Below, one piece after another: positions 31,592 to 46,500 of a stretch of 64,000 bases of DNA. Both the position numbers and the translations under genes were made by a program. The notes under the pieces were generated by a model that was not told where the DNA came from, ran no database searches, and was given only the letters and a program-made list of their open reading frames with translations. Source of the stretch: Isoetes taiwanensis (Eukaryota > Streptophyta > Lycopodiopsida > Isoetales > Isoetaceae); NCBI GenBank assembly GCA_021234155.1, contig JAJEKV010000053.1, positions 6,277,424 to 6,341,423 on the forward strand. Reading direction: 5' to 3'. Within the stretch, counting starts at the first letter, position 1. Each line of letters starts with the position of its first letter.

Positions 31592-34500
31592 CCTGACGAT
31601 TTGGTGGTCTATTTGCCATTCCTCGAGCATCCCTGCGTCTCGAACGACAAAAAAAGGCAAGGCTTTTACAAGGCCGACATCAGACGCCCGCGGGTTTGAC
31701 AAGTTCTCCCGACCGATCTGGAATCTTTTGACCTTCCCCAAGAGGGGCCCCCGAACGGAGGATCCAACTGGCCGGATAGAGGAACCGGCTCCCGGAGGGT
31801 GGTCATTAGCGCAGCCCCGGGAGCGCCGCCGCCAGAAGGGTCTGCCTCGAACGCTTTTTGGATCCCGGCCCCCGGGTCCCGGGACTCTCCCCCTCTTGTG
31901 AGGGATCCCCGCAAGGTCCCCGGCCTCGCTTTGACTTGGGGGAAGGGTGCTGCCTCTGCTGTCCCCGCAACCCGCTGCCCCGACCGCTCTAATGCTAACC
32001 CTTTGACCTAGACCTTCTCCGAAAATTCAAAATTGGGCCGTAGGCTGGAGATGAATTAGGGATCCTACCGGGCAAAACCGGAATTTATTTTCGCAATGCA
32101 TTAATTGCGAATTTATTTAATGTCTTGCCATCGCAAAAGCGCCCCCGACTTCTACTTGCCACATCGGAGGGAGGAAAGGCCCAAACTCCGGCCCGCTGGC
32201 CCCTTGTTCAGATTCTCGGGCTGCCGCCGCCAGGTCCCAGTGCAACAGATCAGATTCTCGCCCCCAAAACGTAAAACCCTTCTAGAGCCCGGGCAACCCA
32301 CGTGGTTTACGCCGCCGAGGCCCTCTCCTTGTCGATTCGGGCCTGACCTTGCGCCATGTCTTGAAGTGGAGTTGGGGTGTTGACGCCAGAAAGCTGACCC
32401 TAAATCCTCCCGAGGTCGCTTTGCCCCAAATTTCCTCTCCCCCAAGGCCCCGGGACGGGACGGGCGACCTCCCCTCCCTGAATCGCGATCCGACTCGCCA
32501 ATGGACTCAGAACGCCGACATTGCCCTGGGGACCAAGTTCCGCGGGCCGAAGACCACCCAACTCCAAGAAGCCAAAGTAGCTCACTTCCATCACACTCGT
32601 GAGTCAATTGGCCTAGGATGTGCATGCTGGATAACCGGCGTGGAGGGTGTGAGTGTTTCCTTCTTTCGCGAAAAACCCACCGCGGTAACTTGCTCCCTAG
32701 GGTAATTTCGCCATTCCCGACGATTTGGTGGTCTATTTGCCATTCCGGAGCATCCCTGCCCAACGACAAAAAAAGGCGGTTTCTACAAGGCCGACATCGA
32801 CGCTTCCGGGTTTGACAAGTTCTCCCGACCGACTGAATCTTTTGACCTTCCCCAAGAGGGGCCCCCCGAATCCGGAGGATCCAACGGCCGGATAGGGGAA
32901 CCGCCCGGAGGGTGGTCATTAGCGCAGCCCCGGGAGCCGCCAGAAGGGGCTGCCTCTGAACTTTTTGATCCCCGCCTCCCGGGTCCTGGACTCTCCCCCT
33001 TGTGAGGGATCCCCGCAAGGTCCCGGGCCTCGCTTTGACTTGGGAAGGGTGCCAGCCTCTGCTGCCCCCGCAACCCGCTGCCCCGACCGCTCTAATGCTA
33101 ACCCTTTGACCTAGACCTTCTCCAAAAATTCAAAATTGGGCCGTAGGCCGAGATGAATTAGGGATCCTACGGGCAAAACCGGAATTTATTTTCGGCAATG
33201 CATTAATTGGCGAATTTATTTAATGTCTTGCCATCGCGAAAAGCTACTCGACTTCTACTTGCCACATCGGGAGGAGGAAAGGCCCAAACTCCGCCCGGCC
33301 GGGCCTCTTGTTCCGTGATTCTGGGCTGGCCGCTGGCCAGTCCCAGTGCAACAGATCAGACCTCGCCCCCAAAACGTAAACCCTTCTAGAGCCCGGGCAA
33401 CCCACGTGGTTTACGCCGGGAGGCCCCCTCTCTTGTCGATTCTACGGGACCTTGCGCCGCGGTCTTGAAGTGGAGTTGGGGTGTTGACGCCAGAGCGCTG
33501 ACCCTAAAATCCTCCCGAGGTCGCTGCCCCAAATTTCCTCTCCCCAAGGCCCTGGGACTGACGGGCCACCTCCCCTCTCCGGAATCGCTGACCGACCGCC
33601 AATGGACTCAGAACGCCGACATTGCCCCTCGGGGACCAAGTTCCGCGGGCCGTAAGACCACCAACTCCAAGAAGCGCCAAAGTAGCTCACTTCCATCACA
33701 CTCAGAGTCAATTGGCCTAGGATGCATGCTGGATACCGCCGTGGAGGGCGCGGAGTGTTTCCTTCTTTTCGCAAAACCGACCGCGGTAACTTGCTCCCTA
33801 GGGTAATTTCGCCATTCCTGGACGATTTTGGTGGTCTATTTGCCATTCCCGAGCATCCCCGCGTCCCGAACGACAAAACAAAGGCGGTTTCTACAAGGCC
33901 GACATCGACCCACGGTTTGACAAGTTCTCCCGACCGACTCGAATCTTTTGACCTTCCCCAAGAGGGGCCCCGAACGGAGGATCCAACTGGCCGGATAGGG
34001 GAACCTGCCCGGAGGGTGGTCATTAGCGTGCCTCGGGAGCGCCGCCAGAAGGGCTGCCTCGAACTTTTTTGATCCCGCCCCGGGTCCGGACTCTCCCCTC
34101 TTGTGAGGGATCCCCGCAAGGTCCCCGGGCCTCGTTTGACTTGGGAAGGGTGCCGCCGGGTTCCCCCGCAACCCGCTGCCCCGACCGCTCTAATGCTAAC
34201 CCTTTGACCTAGACCTTCTCCTAAAATTCAAAATTGGGCCGCGGGCCGGAGATGAATTAGGATCCCACCGGCAAAAACCGAATTTATTTTCGCGGCAATG
34301 CATTAATTGCGAATTTACTTAATGTCTTGCCATCGCAAAGCGCCCGACTTCTACTTGCCACATCGGGAGGAGGAAAGGCCCAAACTCCGGCCCGCCGGGC
34401 CTCTTGTCCGTGATTCTCGGCTGCCGCTTCTGGCCAGGTCCCAGTGCAACAGACCAGACTCGCCCCCAAAACGTAAACCCTTCTAGAGCCCGCAACCCAC

Positions 34501-37500
34501 TGTGGTTTACGCCGGGAGGCCCTCTCCTTGTCGATTTCGCCGACCTTGCGCCGCGGTCTTGAAGTGGAGTTGGGGTGTTGACGCCAGAGCTGGACTCCTA
34601 AAATCCTCCGGAGGTCGCTTGCCCCAAATTTCCTCTCCCCAAGGCCCGGGACCTGACGGGCGACCTCCCCCTCCTGAATCGCTGACCGACTCGCCAATGG
34701 ACTTAACGCCGACATTGCCATGGGGACCAAGTTCCGCGGGCCAGAAGACCACCCCAACTCCAAGAAGCGCCAAAGTAGCTCACTTCCATCACACTCGTAG
34801 TCAATTGGCCTAGGATGTGCATGCGGGATACCGCCGCGGGAGGGCGGAGTGTTTCCTTCTTTCGCAAAACCGACGCGTAACTTGCTCCCTAGGGTAATTT
34901 CGGCCATTCCTGACGATTTGGCAGGGTCTATTTGCCATTCCCGAGCATCCCCTGCGTCCGAACGACAAAACAAGGCGGGTTTCTACAAGGCCGACATCGT
35001 GATTTCCGCTGGTTTGACAAGTTCTCCTGACCGATCTGGAATCTTTTGGACCTTCCCCAAGAGGGGCCCCCGAATCCGAGGATCCAACGGCCGGATAGGG
35101 GAACCGCCCGGAGGGTGGTCATTAGCGCAGCCCCGGGAGCCGCCAGAAGGGCTGCCGAACTTTTTTGGATCCCGGCCCCGGGTCCTGGGACTCTCCCCTC
35201 TTGTGAGGGATCCCCGCAAGGTCCCGGGCCTCGCTTGACTTTGGGGAAGGGTGCCGCCTGCTGTCCCCGCAATCCGCTGCCCCCACCGCTCTAATGCTAA
35301 CCCTTTGACCTAGACCTTCTCCTAAAATTCAAAATTGGGCCGCAGGCCGAGATGAATTAGGGATCCTACCGGCAAAAAAACCGAATTTATTTTCGCAATG
35401 CATTAATTGCGAATTTATTTAATGTCTTGCCACCGCAAAGCGCCCCCCCGACTTCTACTTGCCACATCGGGAGGAGGAAAGGCCCAAACTCCGCCCCGCC
35501 GGCCCCTTGCTCCAGATTCCTGGCCGGCCGCCTGGGCCAGTCCCAGTGCAACAGATCAGACTCGCCCCCAAAACGTAAACCCTTCTAGAGCCCGGCAACC
35601 CACGTGGTTTACGCTTCGAGGCCCTCTCCTTGTCGATTCGCCGGACCTTGCGCGCAGGTCTTGAAGTGGGTTGGGGTGTTGACGCCAGAGCGCGGACCCT
35701 AAAATCCTCCCGAGGTCGCTTGCCCCAAATTTTCTCTCCCCAAGGCCCCGGGACGGACGGGCGACCTCTCCGCCTCCGGAATCAAGGACCGACCGCCAAT
35801 GGACTTTAACGTCGACATTGCCCCGGGACCAAGTTCCGGGCCAGAAGACCACCCAACTCCAAGAAGCCAAAGTAGCTCACTTCCATCACACTCAGAGTCA
35901 ATTGGCCTAGGATGTGCATGGATACCGGCGCGGGAGGGCGGAGTGTTTCTTCTTTTTTCGCAAAACCGACCGCGGTAACTTGCTCCCTAGGGTAATTTCG
36001 CCATTCCTGACGCATTTGGGGTGGTCTATTTGCCATTCCCGAGCATCCCTGCGTCCCGAACGACAAAAACAAGGCGGTTTCTACAAGGCCGACATCGACG
36101 CCGCCGGTTTGACAAGTTCTCCTGACCGATCTGGAATCTTTTGACCTTCCCCAAGAGGGGCCCCCGAACGGAGGATCCAACGGCCGGATAGGGGAACCGG
36201 CCCGGAGGGTGGTCATTAGCTGCAGCCCGGGGGAGCGCCGCCAGAAGGGGCCTCGGGAACTTTTTGGATCCCGCCCCGGGTCCGGACTCTCCCCTCTTGT
36301 GAGGGATCCCCGCAAGGTCCCGGGCCTCGCTTTGACTTGGGGAAGGGTGCCAGCTGCTGTTCCCCCGAATCCGCTGCCCCGACCGCTCTAATGCTAACCC
36401 TTTGACCTAGACCTTCTCCCAAAATTCAAAATTGGGCCGCAGGCCGGAGATGAATTAGGATCCTACTGGCAAAACCGAATTTATTTTCGCGGCAATGCAT
36501 TAATTGCGAATTTATTAATGTCTTGCCATCGCAAAAAAGCCCCGACTTCTACTTGCCACATCGGGAGGAGGAAAGGCCCAAACCCGCCCGCCGGGCCCTT
36601 TTGTCCTCAGATTTCTGGCTGCCGCTTCCGGCCAGTCCCAAGTGCAACAGACCAGACTCGCCCCCAAAACGTAAACCCTTCTAGAGCCCGGCAACCCACG
36701 TGGTTTACGCCGGAGGCCCTCTCCTTGTCGATTCGGCCGGACCTTGCGCCGTGGTCTTGAAGTGGAGTTGGGGTGTTGACGCCAGAGCGCTGACCCTAAA
36801 ATCCTCTCCGAGGTCGCTTGCCCCAAATTTCCTCTCCCCAAGGCCCCGGGACGGACGGGCACCTCCCCTCCTCCGAATCAAGGACCGACTCGCCAATGGA
36901 CTTAACGCCGACATTGCCCCGGGGACCAAGTTCGCGGGCCGTAAGACCACCCAACTCCAAGAAGCCAAAGTAGCTCACTTCCATCACACTCGTAGTCAAT
37001 TGGCCTAGGATGTGCATGCGGATACCGCCGCGGGAGGGCGGAGTGTTTCCTTCTTTCGCAAAACCTAATCGCGGTAACTTGCTCCCTAGGGTAATTTCGC
37101 CATTCCCTGACGATTTGGTGGTCTATTTGCCATTCCCGAGCATCCTGCGTCCGAACGACAAAACAAAGGCGGTTTCTACAAGGTCGACATCGACGCCCCG
37201 CCGGGTTTGACAAGTTCTCCTGACCGATCTGGAATCTTTTGGACCTTCCCCAAGAGGGGCCCCCCGAACGGAGGATCCAACGGCCGGATAGGGGAACCGG
37301 CCCGGAGGGTGGTCATTAGCGCAGCCCCGGGAGCCGCCAGAAGGGCTGCCCGAACTTTTTTGATCCCGCCCCGGGTCCGGACTCTCCCCTCTTGTGAGGG
37401 ATCCCCGCAAGGTCCCCGGGCCTCGCTTTGACTTGGGAAGGGTGCCACTCTGTTGTTCCCCGCAACGGGCTGCCCCGACCGCTCTAATGCTAACCCTTTG

Positions 37501-40500
37501 ACCTAGACCTTCTCCTCAAAAATTCAAAATTGGGCCGCAGCCGAGATGAATTAGGATCCTACCGGCAAAAACCGAATTTATTTTCGCAATGCATTAATTG
37601 TAATTTATTTAATGTCTTGCCATCGCAAAAGCGCCCCACTTCTACTTGCCACATCGGGAGGAGGAAAGGCCCAAACTCCGCCCCGCCGGGCCTCCTTGCT
37701 CTCAGATTCTCTGGCCCTTGCCGCCAGGTCCAGTGCAATGTATCAGACTCTCGCCCCCAAAACGCAAACCCTTCTAGAGCCCGGCAACCCAATGTGGTTT
37801 ACGCTGCCGGAGGCCCTCCTTGTCGATTCGCCGACCTTGGCGCCGTCTTGAAGTGGAGTTGGGGTGTTGACGCCAGAGCTGACCCTAAAATCCTCCCGAG
37901 GTCGCTTGCCCCAAATTTCCTCTCCCCAAGGCCCCCTCGGGACGGCCACCTCCCCCTCCGAATCGCTGACCGACTCTCGCCAATGGACTCTAACGCCGAC
38001 ATTGCCCGGGGACCAAGTTCCGCGGGCCGTAAGACCACCCAACTCCAAGAAGCCAAAGTAGCTCACTTCCATCACACTCGAAGTAATTGGCCTAGGATGT
38101 GCATGGATACCGGCCGTGGAGGGCGGAGTGTTTCCTTCTTTCGCAAAACCGACCGTAACTTGCTCCCTAGGGTAATTTCGCCATTCCGGACGATTTGGCA
38201 GTGGTCTATTTGCCATTCCGAGCATCCCCCGCGTGCCCGAACGACAAAACAAGGCGGTTTCTACAAGGCCGACATCGACCCCTCCGGGTTTGACAAGTTC
38301 TCCCGACCGATTCGAATCTTTTGGACCTTCCCCAAGAGGGGCCCTCGAACGGAGGATCCAACGGTCGGATAGGGGAACCGGCCCGGAGGGTGGTCATTAG
38401 CGCAGCCCCGGGAGCGCCGCCAGAAGGGGTGCCGGGAACTTTTTTGATCCCGCCCCGGGTCCGGACTCTCCCTCTTGTGAGGGATCCCCGCAAGGTCCCG
38501 GGCCTCGCTTGACTTGGGAAGGGTGCCACCGGTTGCCCCAAGAACCCGGGCTGCCCCGACCGCTCTAATGCTAACCCTTTGACCTAGACCTTCTCCTAAA
38601 AATTCAAAATTGGGCCGCAGGCCGAGATGAATTAGGGATCCTACCGGCAAAACCGGAATTTATTTTCGCGGCAATGCATTAATTGCGAATTTATTTAATG
38701 TCTTGCCATCAGAAAAGCCCTCGACTTCTACTTGCCACATCGGGAGGAGGAAAGGCCCAAACTCCGCCCGCGGGCCTCCCTTGTTCAGATTCTGGCCGGC
38801 CGGTTTCCGCCAGTCCCAAGTGCGTAACATCAGACTCGCCCCCAAAACGTAAACCCTTCTAGAGCCCGGCAACCCATGTGGTTTACGCTTCGAGGCCCTC
38901 TCCTTGTCGATTCGGGCCGACCTTTGCGCCGTGGTCTTGAAGTGGAGTTGGGGTGTTGACGCCGAAGAGCTGGACCCTAAAATCCCGAGGTCGCTTGCCC
39001 CAAATTTCTCTCCCCAAGGCCCGGGGGACGGACGGGCGACCTCCCCTCTCCGAATCAAGGACCGACTCGCCAATGGACTCTAACGCCGACATTGCCCTGG
39101 GACCAAGTTCCGCGGGCCGTAAGACCACCCAACTCCAAGAAGCCAAAGTAGCTCACTTCCATCACACTCAGAGTCAATTGGCCTAGGATGTGCATGCATG
39201 GATACCGCCGTGGAGGGCGGAGTGTTTCCTTCTTTCGCAAAACCGACCGGTAACTTGCTCCCTAGGGTAATTTCGCCATTCCTGACGATTTGGTGGTCTA
39301 TTTGCCATTCCGAGCATCCCTGCGTCTCGAACGACAAAACAAAGGCGTTTCTACAAGGCCGACATCGATGCCCCGCGGGTTTGACAAGTTCTCCTGACCG
39401 ATCTGGAATCTTTTGACCTTCCCCAAGAGGGGCTCCCCCCGAACGGAGGATCCAACGGCCGGATAGGGGAACCGGCCCGGAGGGTGGTCATTAGCTGCAG
39501 CCCCGGGAGCGCCGCCAGAAGGGCTGCCCGGGAACTTTTTGATCCCGCCCCCGGGTCCTGGACTCTCCCTCTTGTGAGGGATCCCCGCAAGGTCCCTGGC
39601 CTCGCTTTGACTTGGGAAGGGTGCAGCCTCGGCTGTTCCCGCAACGGGCTGCCCCGACCGCTCTAATGCTAACCCTTTGACCTAGACCTTCTCCTAAAAT
39701 TCAAAATTGGGCCGCAGGCCGGAGATGAATTAGGGATCCCACCGGGCAAAAAAACCGAATTTATTTTCGCGGCAATGCATTAATTGCGAATTTATTTAAT
39801 GTCTTGCCACCGCAAAAGCCCCCGACTTCTACTTGCCACATCGGGAGGAGGAAAGGCCCAAACTCCGGCCCGGCGGGCCTCCCCTTGTTCAGATTCTCTG
39901 GCCTGCCGCTTCTGGCCAGGTCCAGTGCAACATTCAGACTCGCCCCCAAAACGTAAACCCTTCTAGAGCCCCGCAACCCACGTGGTTTACGCCGAGGCCC
40001 TCTCCTTGTCGATTCGGCCGGACCTTTGCGCCGCGGTCTTGAAGTGGAGTTGGGGTGTTGACGCCAGAGCGGACTCCTAAAATCCCTCCCGAGGTCGCTT
40101 GCCCCAAATTTCCTCTCCCCAAGGCCCCGGGACGACGGGCGAACCTCCCCCTCTCCCGAATCGCTGATCCGACTCGCCAATGGACTCGTAACGCCGACAT
40201 TGCCCCGGGGACCAAGTTCCGCGGGCCGTAAGACCACCAACTCCAAGAAGCCAAAGTAGCTCACTTCCATCACACTCGTAGTCAATTGGCCTAGGATGTG
40301 CATGCTGGATACCGCCGTGGAGGGCGGAGTGTTTCCTTCTTTCGCAAAACCGACCGTGTAACTTGCTCCCTAGGGTAATTTCGCCATTCCGACGATTTGG
40401 GTGGTCTATTTGCCATTCCCGAGCATCCCTGCGTCCGAACGACAAAAACAAGGCGGGTTTCTACAAGGCCGACATCGATGCCCCGCTGGGTTTGACAAGT

Positions 40501-43500
40501 TCTCCCGACCGATCTGGAATCTTTTGACCTTCCCCAAGAGGGGCCCCCGAACGGAGGATCCAACGGCCGGATAGGGGAACCGCCCGGAGGGTGGTCATTA
40601 GCGCAGCCCCGGGAGCGCCGCCAGAAGGGCTGCCGGGAACTTTTTTGATCCCGGCCCCGGGTCCGGGACTCTCCCCTCTTGTGAGGGATCCCCGCAAGGT
40701 CCCCGGGCCTCGCTTTGACTTGGGGAAGGGTGCCACCGGTTGCCCCCGCAAAACGGGCTGCCCCGACCGCTCTAATGCTAACCCTTTGACCTAGACCTTC
40801 TCCTAAAAATTCAAAATTGGGCCGCAGGCCGAGATGAATTAGGGATCCCGCTGGCAAAACCGAATTTATTTTCGCGGCAATGCATTAATTGCGAATTTAT
40901 TTAATGTCTTGCCATCGCAAAAAGCTGCCCCGACTTCTACTTGCCACATCGGGAGGAGGAAAGGCCCAAACTCCGGGCCCGCCGGGCCTCCTTGTCCGTG
41001 ATTTCTGGGTTGCCGCCGGCCAGGTCCCAAGTGCAACAGACCAGACTCGCCCCCAAAACGTAAACCCTTCTAGAGCCCGGCAACCCAATGTGGTTTACGC
41101 TTCGAGGCCCTCTCCTTGTCGATTCGGCCGACCTTGCGCCGCGGTCTTGAAGTGGAGTTGGGGTGTTGACGCCGAGCTGGACCCTAAAATCCTCCCGAGG
41201 TCGCTTTGCCCCAAATTTCTCTCCCCAAGGCCCTCGGGGACGACGGGCGCACCTCCCCTCCGAATCAGGACCGACTCGCCAATGGACTCTTTAACGCCGA
41301 CATTGCCCTCGGGACCAAGTTCCGCGGGCCGAAGACCACCCAACTCCAAGAAGCGCCAAAGTAGCTCACTTCCATCACACTCGTGAGTCAATTGGCCTAG
41401 GATGTGCATGCGGATACCGGCCGCGGAGGGGCGGAGTGTTTCCTTCTTTCGCAAAACCGACCGCGGTAACTTGCTCCCTAGGGTAATTTCGCCATTCCGA
41501 CGATTTTTGGTGGTCTATTTGCCATTCCCGAGCATCCCCGTGCCCGAACGACAAAACAAGGCGGTTTCTACAAGGCCGACATCGACGCCCCGCTGGGTTT
41601 GACAAGTTCTCCTGACCGATCTCGAATCTTTTGACCTTCCCCAAGAGGGGCCCTCGAACGGAGGATCCAACGGCCGGATAGGGGAACCGGCCCGGAGGGT
41701 GGTCATTAGCGCAGCCCGGGAGCCGCCAGAAGGGCTGCCTCGAACTTTTTTGATCCCGGGCCCCGGGTCCGGACTCTCCCTCTTGTGAGGGATCCCCGCA
41801 AGGTCCCCGCCTCGTTTGACTTGGGGAAGGGTGCCACCGGTTGCCCCGCAGAACGGGCTGCCCCGACCGCTCTAATGCTAACCCTTTGACCTAGACCTTC
41901 TCCTAAAATTCAAAATTGGGCCGTAGGCCGGAGATGAATTAGGGATCCTACTTGGCAAAAACCGAATTTATTTTCGCGGCAATGCATTAATTGCGTAATT
42001 TATTTAATGTCTTGCCATCGCAAAAGCGCCCCTCGACTTCTACTTGCCACATCGGGAGGAGGAAAGGCCCAAACTCCGCCCCGCATTGCAGGCCTCTTGC
42101 TCCAGATTCTGGCCGCCGCTTCGCCAGTCCCAAGTGCAACAGACCAGACTCGGGGCCCCCAAAACGTAAACCCTTCTAGAGCCCGGCAACCCACTGTGGT
42201 TTACGCTTCGGAGGCCCTCTCCTTGTCGATTCGGGCCGACCTTTGCGCCGCGGTCTTGAAGTGGAGTGGGGGTGTTGACGCCAGAGCTGACCCTAAAATC
42301 CTCCCGAGGTCGCTTGCCCCAAATTTCCTCTCCCCAAGGCCCCGGGACGGACGGGCGACCTCCCTCTCCCGAATCGCTGATCCGACTCGCCAATGGACTC
42401 AGAACGCCGACATTGCCCCCGGGGACCAAGTTCCGCGGGCAGAAGACCACCCCAACTCCAAGAAGCGCCAAAGTAGCTCACTTCCATCACACTCGTAGTC
42501 AATTGGCCTAGGATGTGCATGGATACCGTCGTGGAGGGCGCGGAGTGTTTCCTTCTTTCGCAAAACCGACCGCGGTAACTTGCTCCCTAGGGTAATTTCG
42601 CCATTCCTGACGATTTGGCAGTGGTCTATTTGCCATTCCGAGCATCCTGCGTCCGAACGACAAAAAACAAGGCGGTTTCTACAAGGCCGACATCGACGCC
42701 TCCGCTGGTTTGACAAGTTCTCCCCGACCGATCTGGAATCTTTTGGACCTTCCCAAGAGGGGCCCCTGAACGGAGGATCCAACGGCCGGATAGGGGAACC
42801 GGGCCCGGAGGGTGGTCATTAGCGCAGCCCCGGGAGCGCCGCCAGAAGGGCTGCCTCGGGAACTTTTTGGATCCCGCCCCGGGTCCCGGACTCTCCCCTC
42901 TTGTGAGGGATCCCCGCAAGGTCCCGGCCTCGCTTGACTTGGGGAAGGGTGCACTGCCCCCGCAAACGGGCTGCCCCGACCGCTCTAATGCTAACCCTTT
43001 GACCTAGACCTTCTCCCAAAATTCAAAATTGGGCCGTAGGCCGAGATGAATTAGGGATCCTACCGGCAAAAACCGAATTTATTTTCGCGGCAATGCATTA
43101 ATTGCGAATTTATTTAATGTCTTGCCATCGCAAAAAGCCCCCGACTTCTACTTGCCACATCGGGAGGAGGAAAGGCCCAAACTCCGCCCGCCGGGCCCCT
43201 TGCCCAGATTCTCGGCTGCCGCCGCCAGTCCCAAGTGCAATGTAGACAGACTCGCCCCCAAAACGTAAACCCTTCTAGAGCCCGGGCAACCCATGTGGTT
43301 TACGCCGAGAGGCCCCTCCTTGTCGATTCGGCCGGACCTTGGCGCCGCGGTCTTGAAGTGGAGTTGGGGTGTTGACGCCGTGAGCTGACCTAAAATCCTC
43401 CTGAGGTCTTGCCCCAAATTTCCTCTCCCCAAGGCCCCGGGACGGGACGGGCGACCTCCCCTCCGAATCGCGATTCGACTCGCCAATGGACTCCTAACGC

Positions 43501-46500
43501 CGACATTGCCCCGGGACCAAGTTCCGCGGGCCGTAAGACCACCAACTCCAAGAAAGCCAAAGTAGCTCACTTCCATCACACTCGTGAGTCAATTGGCCTA
43601 GGATGTGCATGGGATACCGCCGTGGAGGGCGGAGTGTTTCCTTCTTTCGCAAAACCGACCGTGTAACTTGCTCCCTAGGGTAATTTCGCCATTCCGGACG
43701 ATTTGGCAGTGGTCTATTTGCCATTCCGAGCATCCCTGCGTCCCGAACGACAAAAAAAGGCGGTTTCTACAAGGCCGACATCGATGCCCCGCGGTTTGAC
43801 AAGTTCTCCCGGACCGATCTGGAATCTTTTGACCTTCCCCAAGAAGGGGCCCCATGAACGGAGGATCCAACGGCCGGATAGGGGAACCGGCCCGAGGGAG
43901 GGTGGTCATTAGCGCAGCCCCCGGGAGCGCCGCCAGAAGGGCTGCCTCGGGAACTTTTTGGATCCCGGCCCCGGGTCCTGGACTCTCCCTCTTGTGAGGG
44001 ATCCCCGCAAGGTCCCGGGCCTCGCTTGACTTGGGAAGGGTGCCACCGGCTGTTGCCAGCAACGGGCTGCCCCGACCGCTCTAATGCTAACCCTTTGACC
44101 TAGACCTTCTCCTCCAAAATTCAAAATTGGGCCGCAGGCCGGAGATGAATTAGGGATCCTACCGGGCAAAAACCGAATTTATTTTCGCGGCAATGCATTA
44201 ATTGCGAATTTACTTAATGTCTTGCCATCTAAAAGCTCTAATTTCTACTTGCCACATCGGGAGGAGGAAAGGCCCAAACTCCGCCCGCCGGGCCTCCCCT
44301 TGCTCAGATTCTACCTGGCCGCTTCCGCCAGTCCCAAGTGCAACAGACAGATGACTCGGGCCCCAAAACGTAAACCCTTCTAGAGCCCCCGGCAACCCAC
44401 TGTGGTTTACGTTTCGAGGCCCTCTCCTTGTCGATTCGGCGGGACCTTGCGCCAGGTCTTGAAGTGGAGTTGGGGTGTTGACGCCAGAGCGGACCCTAAA
44501 ATCCTCCCGAGGAGGCTTTTGCCCCAAATTTCCTCTCCCCAAGGCCGGGGGGACGGGGGGCGACCTCCCTCTCCTGAATCGCTGACTGACTCGCCAATGG
44601 ACTTTAACGCCGACATTGCCCCCGGGACCAAGTTCCGGGCCAGAAGACCACCCGAACTCCAAGAAGCGCCAAAGTAGCTCACTTCCATCACACTCGTAGT
44701 CAATTGGCCTAGGATGTGCATGCGGGATAATGGCCGCGGGAGGGCGGAGTGTTTCCTTCTTTCGCAAAACCGACCGCGGTAACTTGCTCCCTAGGGTAAT
44801 TTCGCCATTCCTGACGATTTGGGTGGTCTATTTGCCATTCCGAGCATCCCTGCGTCCCGAACGACAAAACAAAGGCGGTTTCTACAAGGCCGACATCGAT
44901 GCCCCGCGGTTTGACAAGTTCTCCGACCGATCTGGAATCTTTTGACCTCCCCAAGAGGGGGCCCCGAACGGAGGATCCAACGGCCGGATAGGGGAACCGG
45001 CCCGGAGGGTGGTCATTAGCGCAGCCCCGGGAGGAGCCGCCAGAAGGGCTGCCTCGGGAACTTTTTGGATCCCGCCCCCGGGTCCTGGACTCTCCCTCTT
45101 GTGAGGGATCCCCGCAAGGTCCTGGCCTCGCTTGACTTGGGGAAGGGTGCTGCTGGTTGTTCCCCGCAACGGGCTGCCCCGACCGCTCTAATGCTAACCC
45201 TTTGACCTAGACCTTCTCCGAAAATTCAAAATTGGGCCGTAGGCGGAGATGAATTAGGGATCCCACCGGCAAAAAACCGAATTTATTTTCGCAATGCATT
45301 AATTGCGAATTTATTTAATGTCTTGCCATCGCAAAAGCCCCGACTTCTACTTGCCACATCGGGAGGAGGAAAGGCCCAAACTCCGCCCGCGGGTTCCCCT
45401 TGTCCGTGATTCTTCCGGCTGCTTCGCCAGGTCCCAGTGCAACAGACAGACTCGCCCCCAAAACGTAAACCCTTCTAGAGCCCGGCAACCCACGTGGTTT
45501 ACGCTTTGAGGCCCTCTCCTTGTCGATTCGCCCGGACCTTGCGCCGCGGTCTTGAAGTGGAGTTGGGGTGTTGACGCCAGAGCCGGACCCTAAAAATCCT
45601 CCCGAGGTCGCTTGCCCCAAATTTCCTCTCCCAAGGCCCCGGGGACGGACGGGCAACCTCCCTCTCCGAATCGCGATCCGACCGCCAATGGACTCCTAAC
45701 GCCGACATTGCCCCCGGGGACCAAGTTCCGCGGGCCGTAAGACCACCAACTCCAAGAAGCCAAAGTAGCTCACTTCCATCACACTCGTAGTCAATTGGCC
45801 TAGGATGTGCATGGATACCGCCGTGGAGGGGCGGAGTGTTTCCTTCTTTCGCAAAAACCGACGCGGTAACTTGCTCCCTAGGGTAATTTCGCCATTCCTG
45901 ACGATTTGGCAGGGTCTATTTGCCATTCCGGAGCATCCGGTGCCCGAACGACAAAACAAGTGCGCGGTTTCTACAAGGCCGACATCGACGCCCGGGTTTG
46001 ACAAGTTCTCCGGACCGATCTGGAATCTTTTTGACCTTCCCGAAGAGGGGCCCCCGAATCCGGAGAGGATCCAACGGCCGGATAGGGGAACCGGGCCCGG
46101 AGGGTGGTCATTAGCGCAGCCCCGGGAGCCGCCAGAAGGGCTGCCTCGGGAACTTTTTGGATCCCGCCTCCGGGTCCTGGACTCTCCCTCTTGTGAGGGA
46201 TCCCCGCAAGGTCCCCGCCTCGCTTGACTTGGGGAAGGGTGCCGCCGGTTGCCCCGCGAACGGGCTGCCCCGACCGCTCTAATGCTAACCCTTTGACCTA
46301 GACCTTCTCCCGAAAATTCAAAATTGGGCCGCAGGCCGGAGATGAATTAGGGATCCACCGGCAAAAACCGAATTTATTTTCGGCAATGCATTAATTGCGA
46401 ATTTACTTAATGTCTTGCCATCAAGAAAAGCGCCCGACTTCTACTTGCCACATCGGGAGGAGGAAAGGCCCAAACTCCGCGTCCCCGCCCCTTGCTCCCA

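Noticed and set aside
32152-33018. A 288-codon minus-strand frame and many similar frames across the satellite
   Set aside because: The frame is not preserved from one monomer to the next; indels shift it every few hundred bases. A real gene repeated 22 times would keep its frame in several copies.
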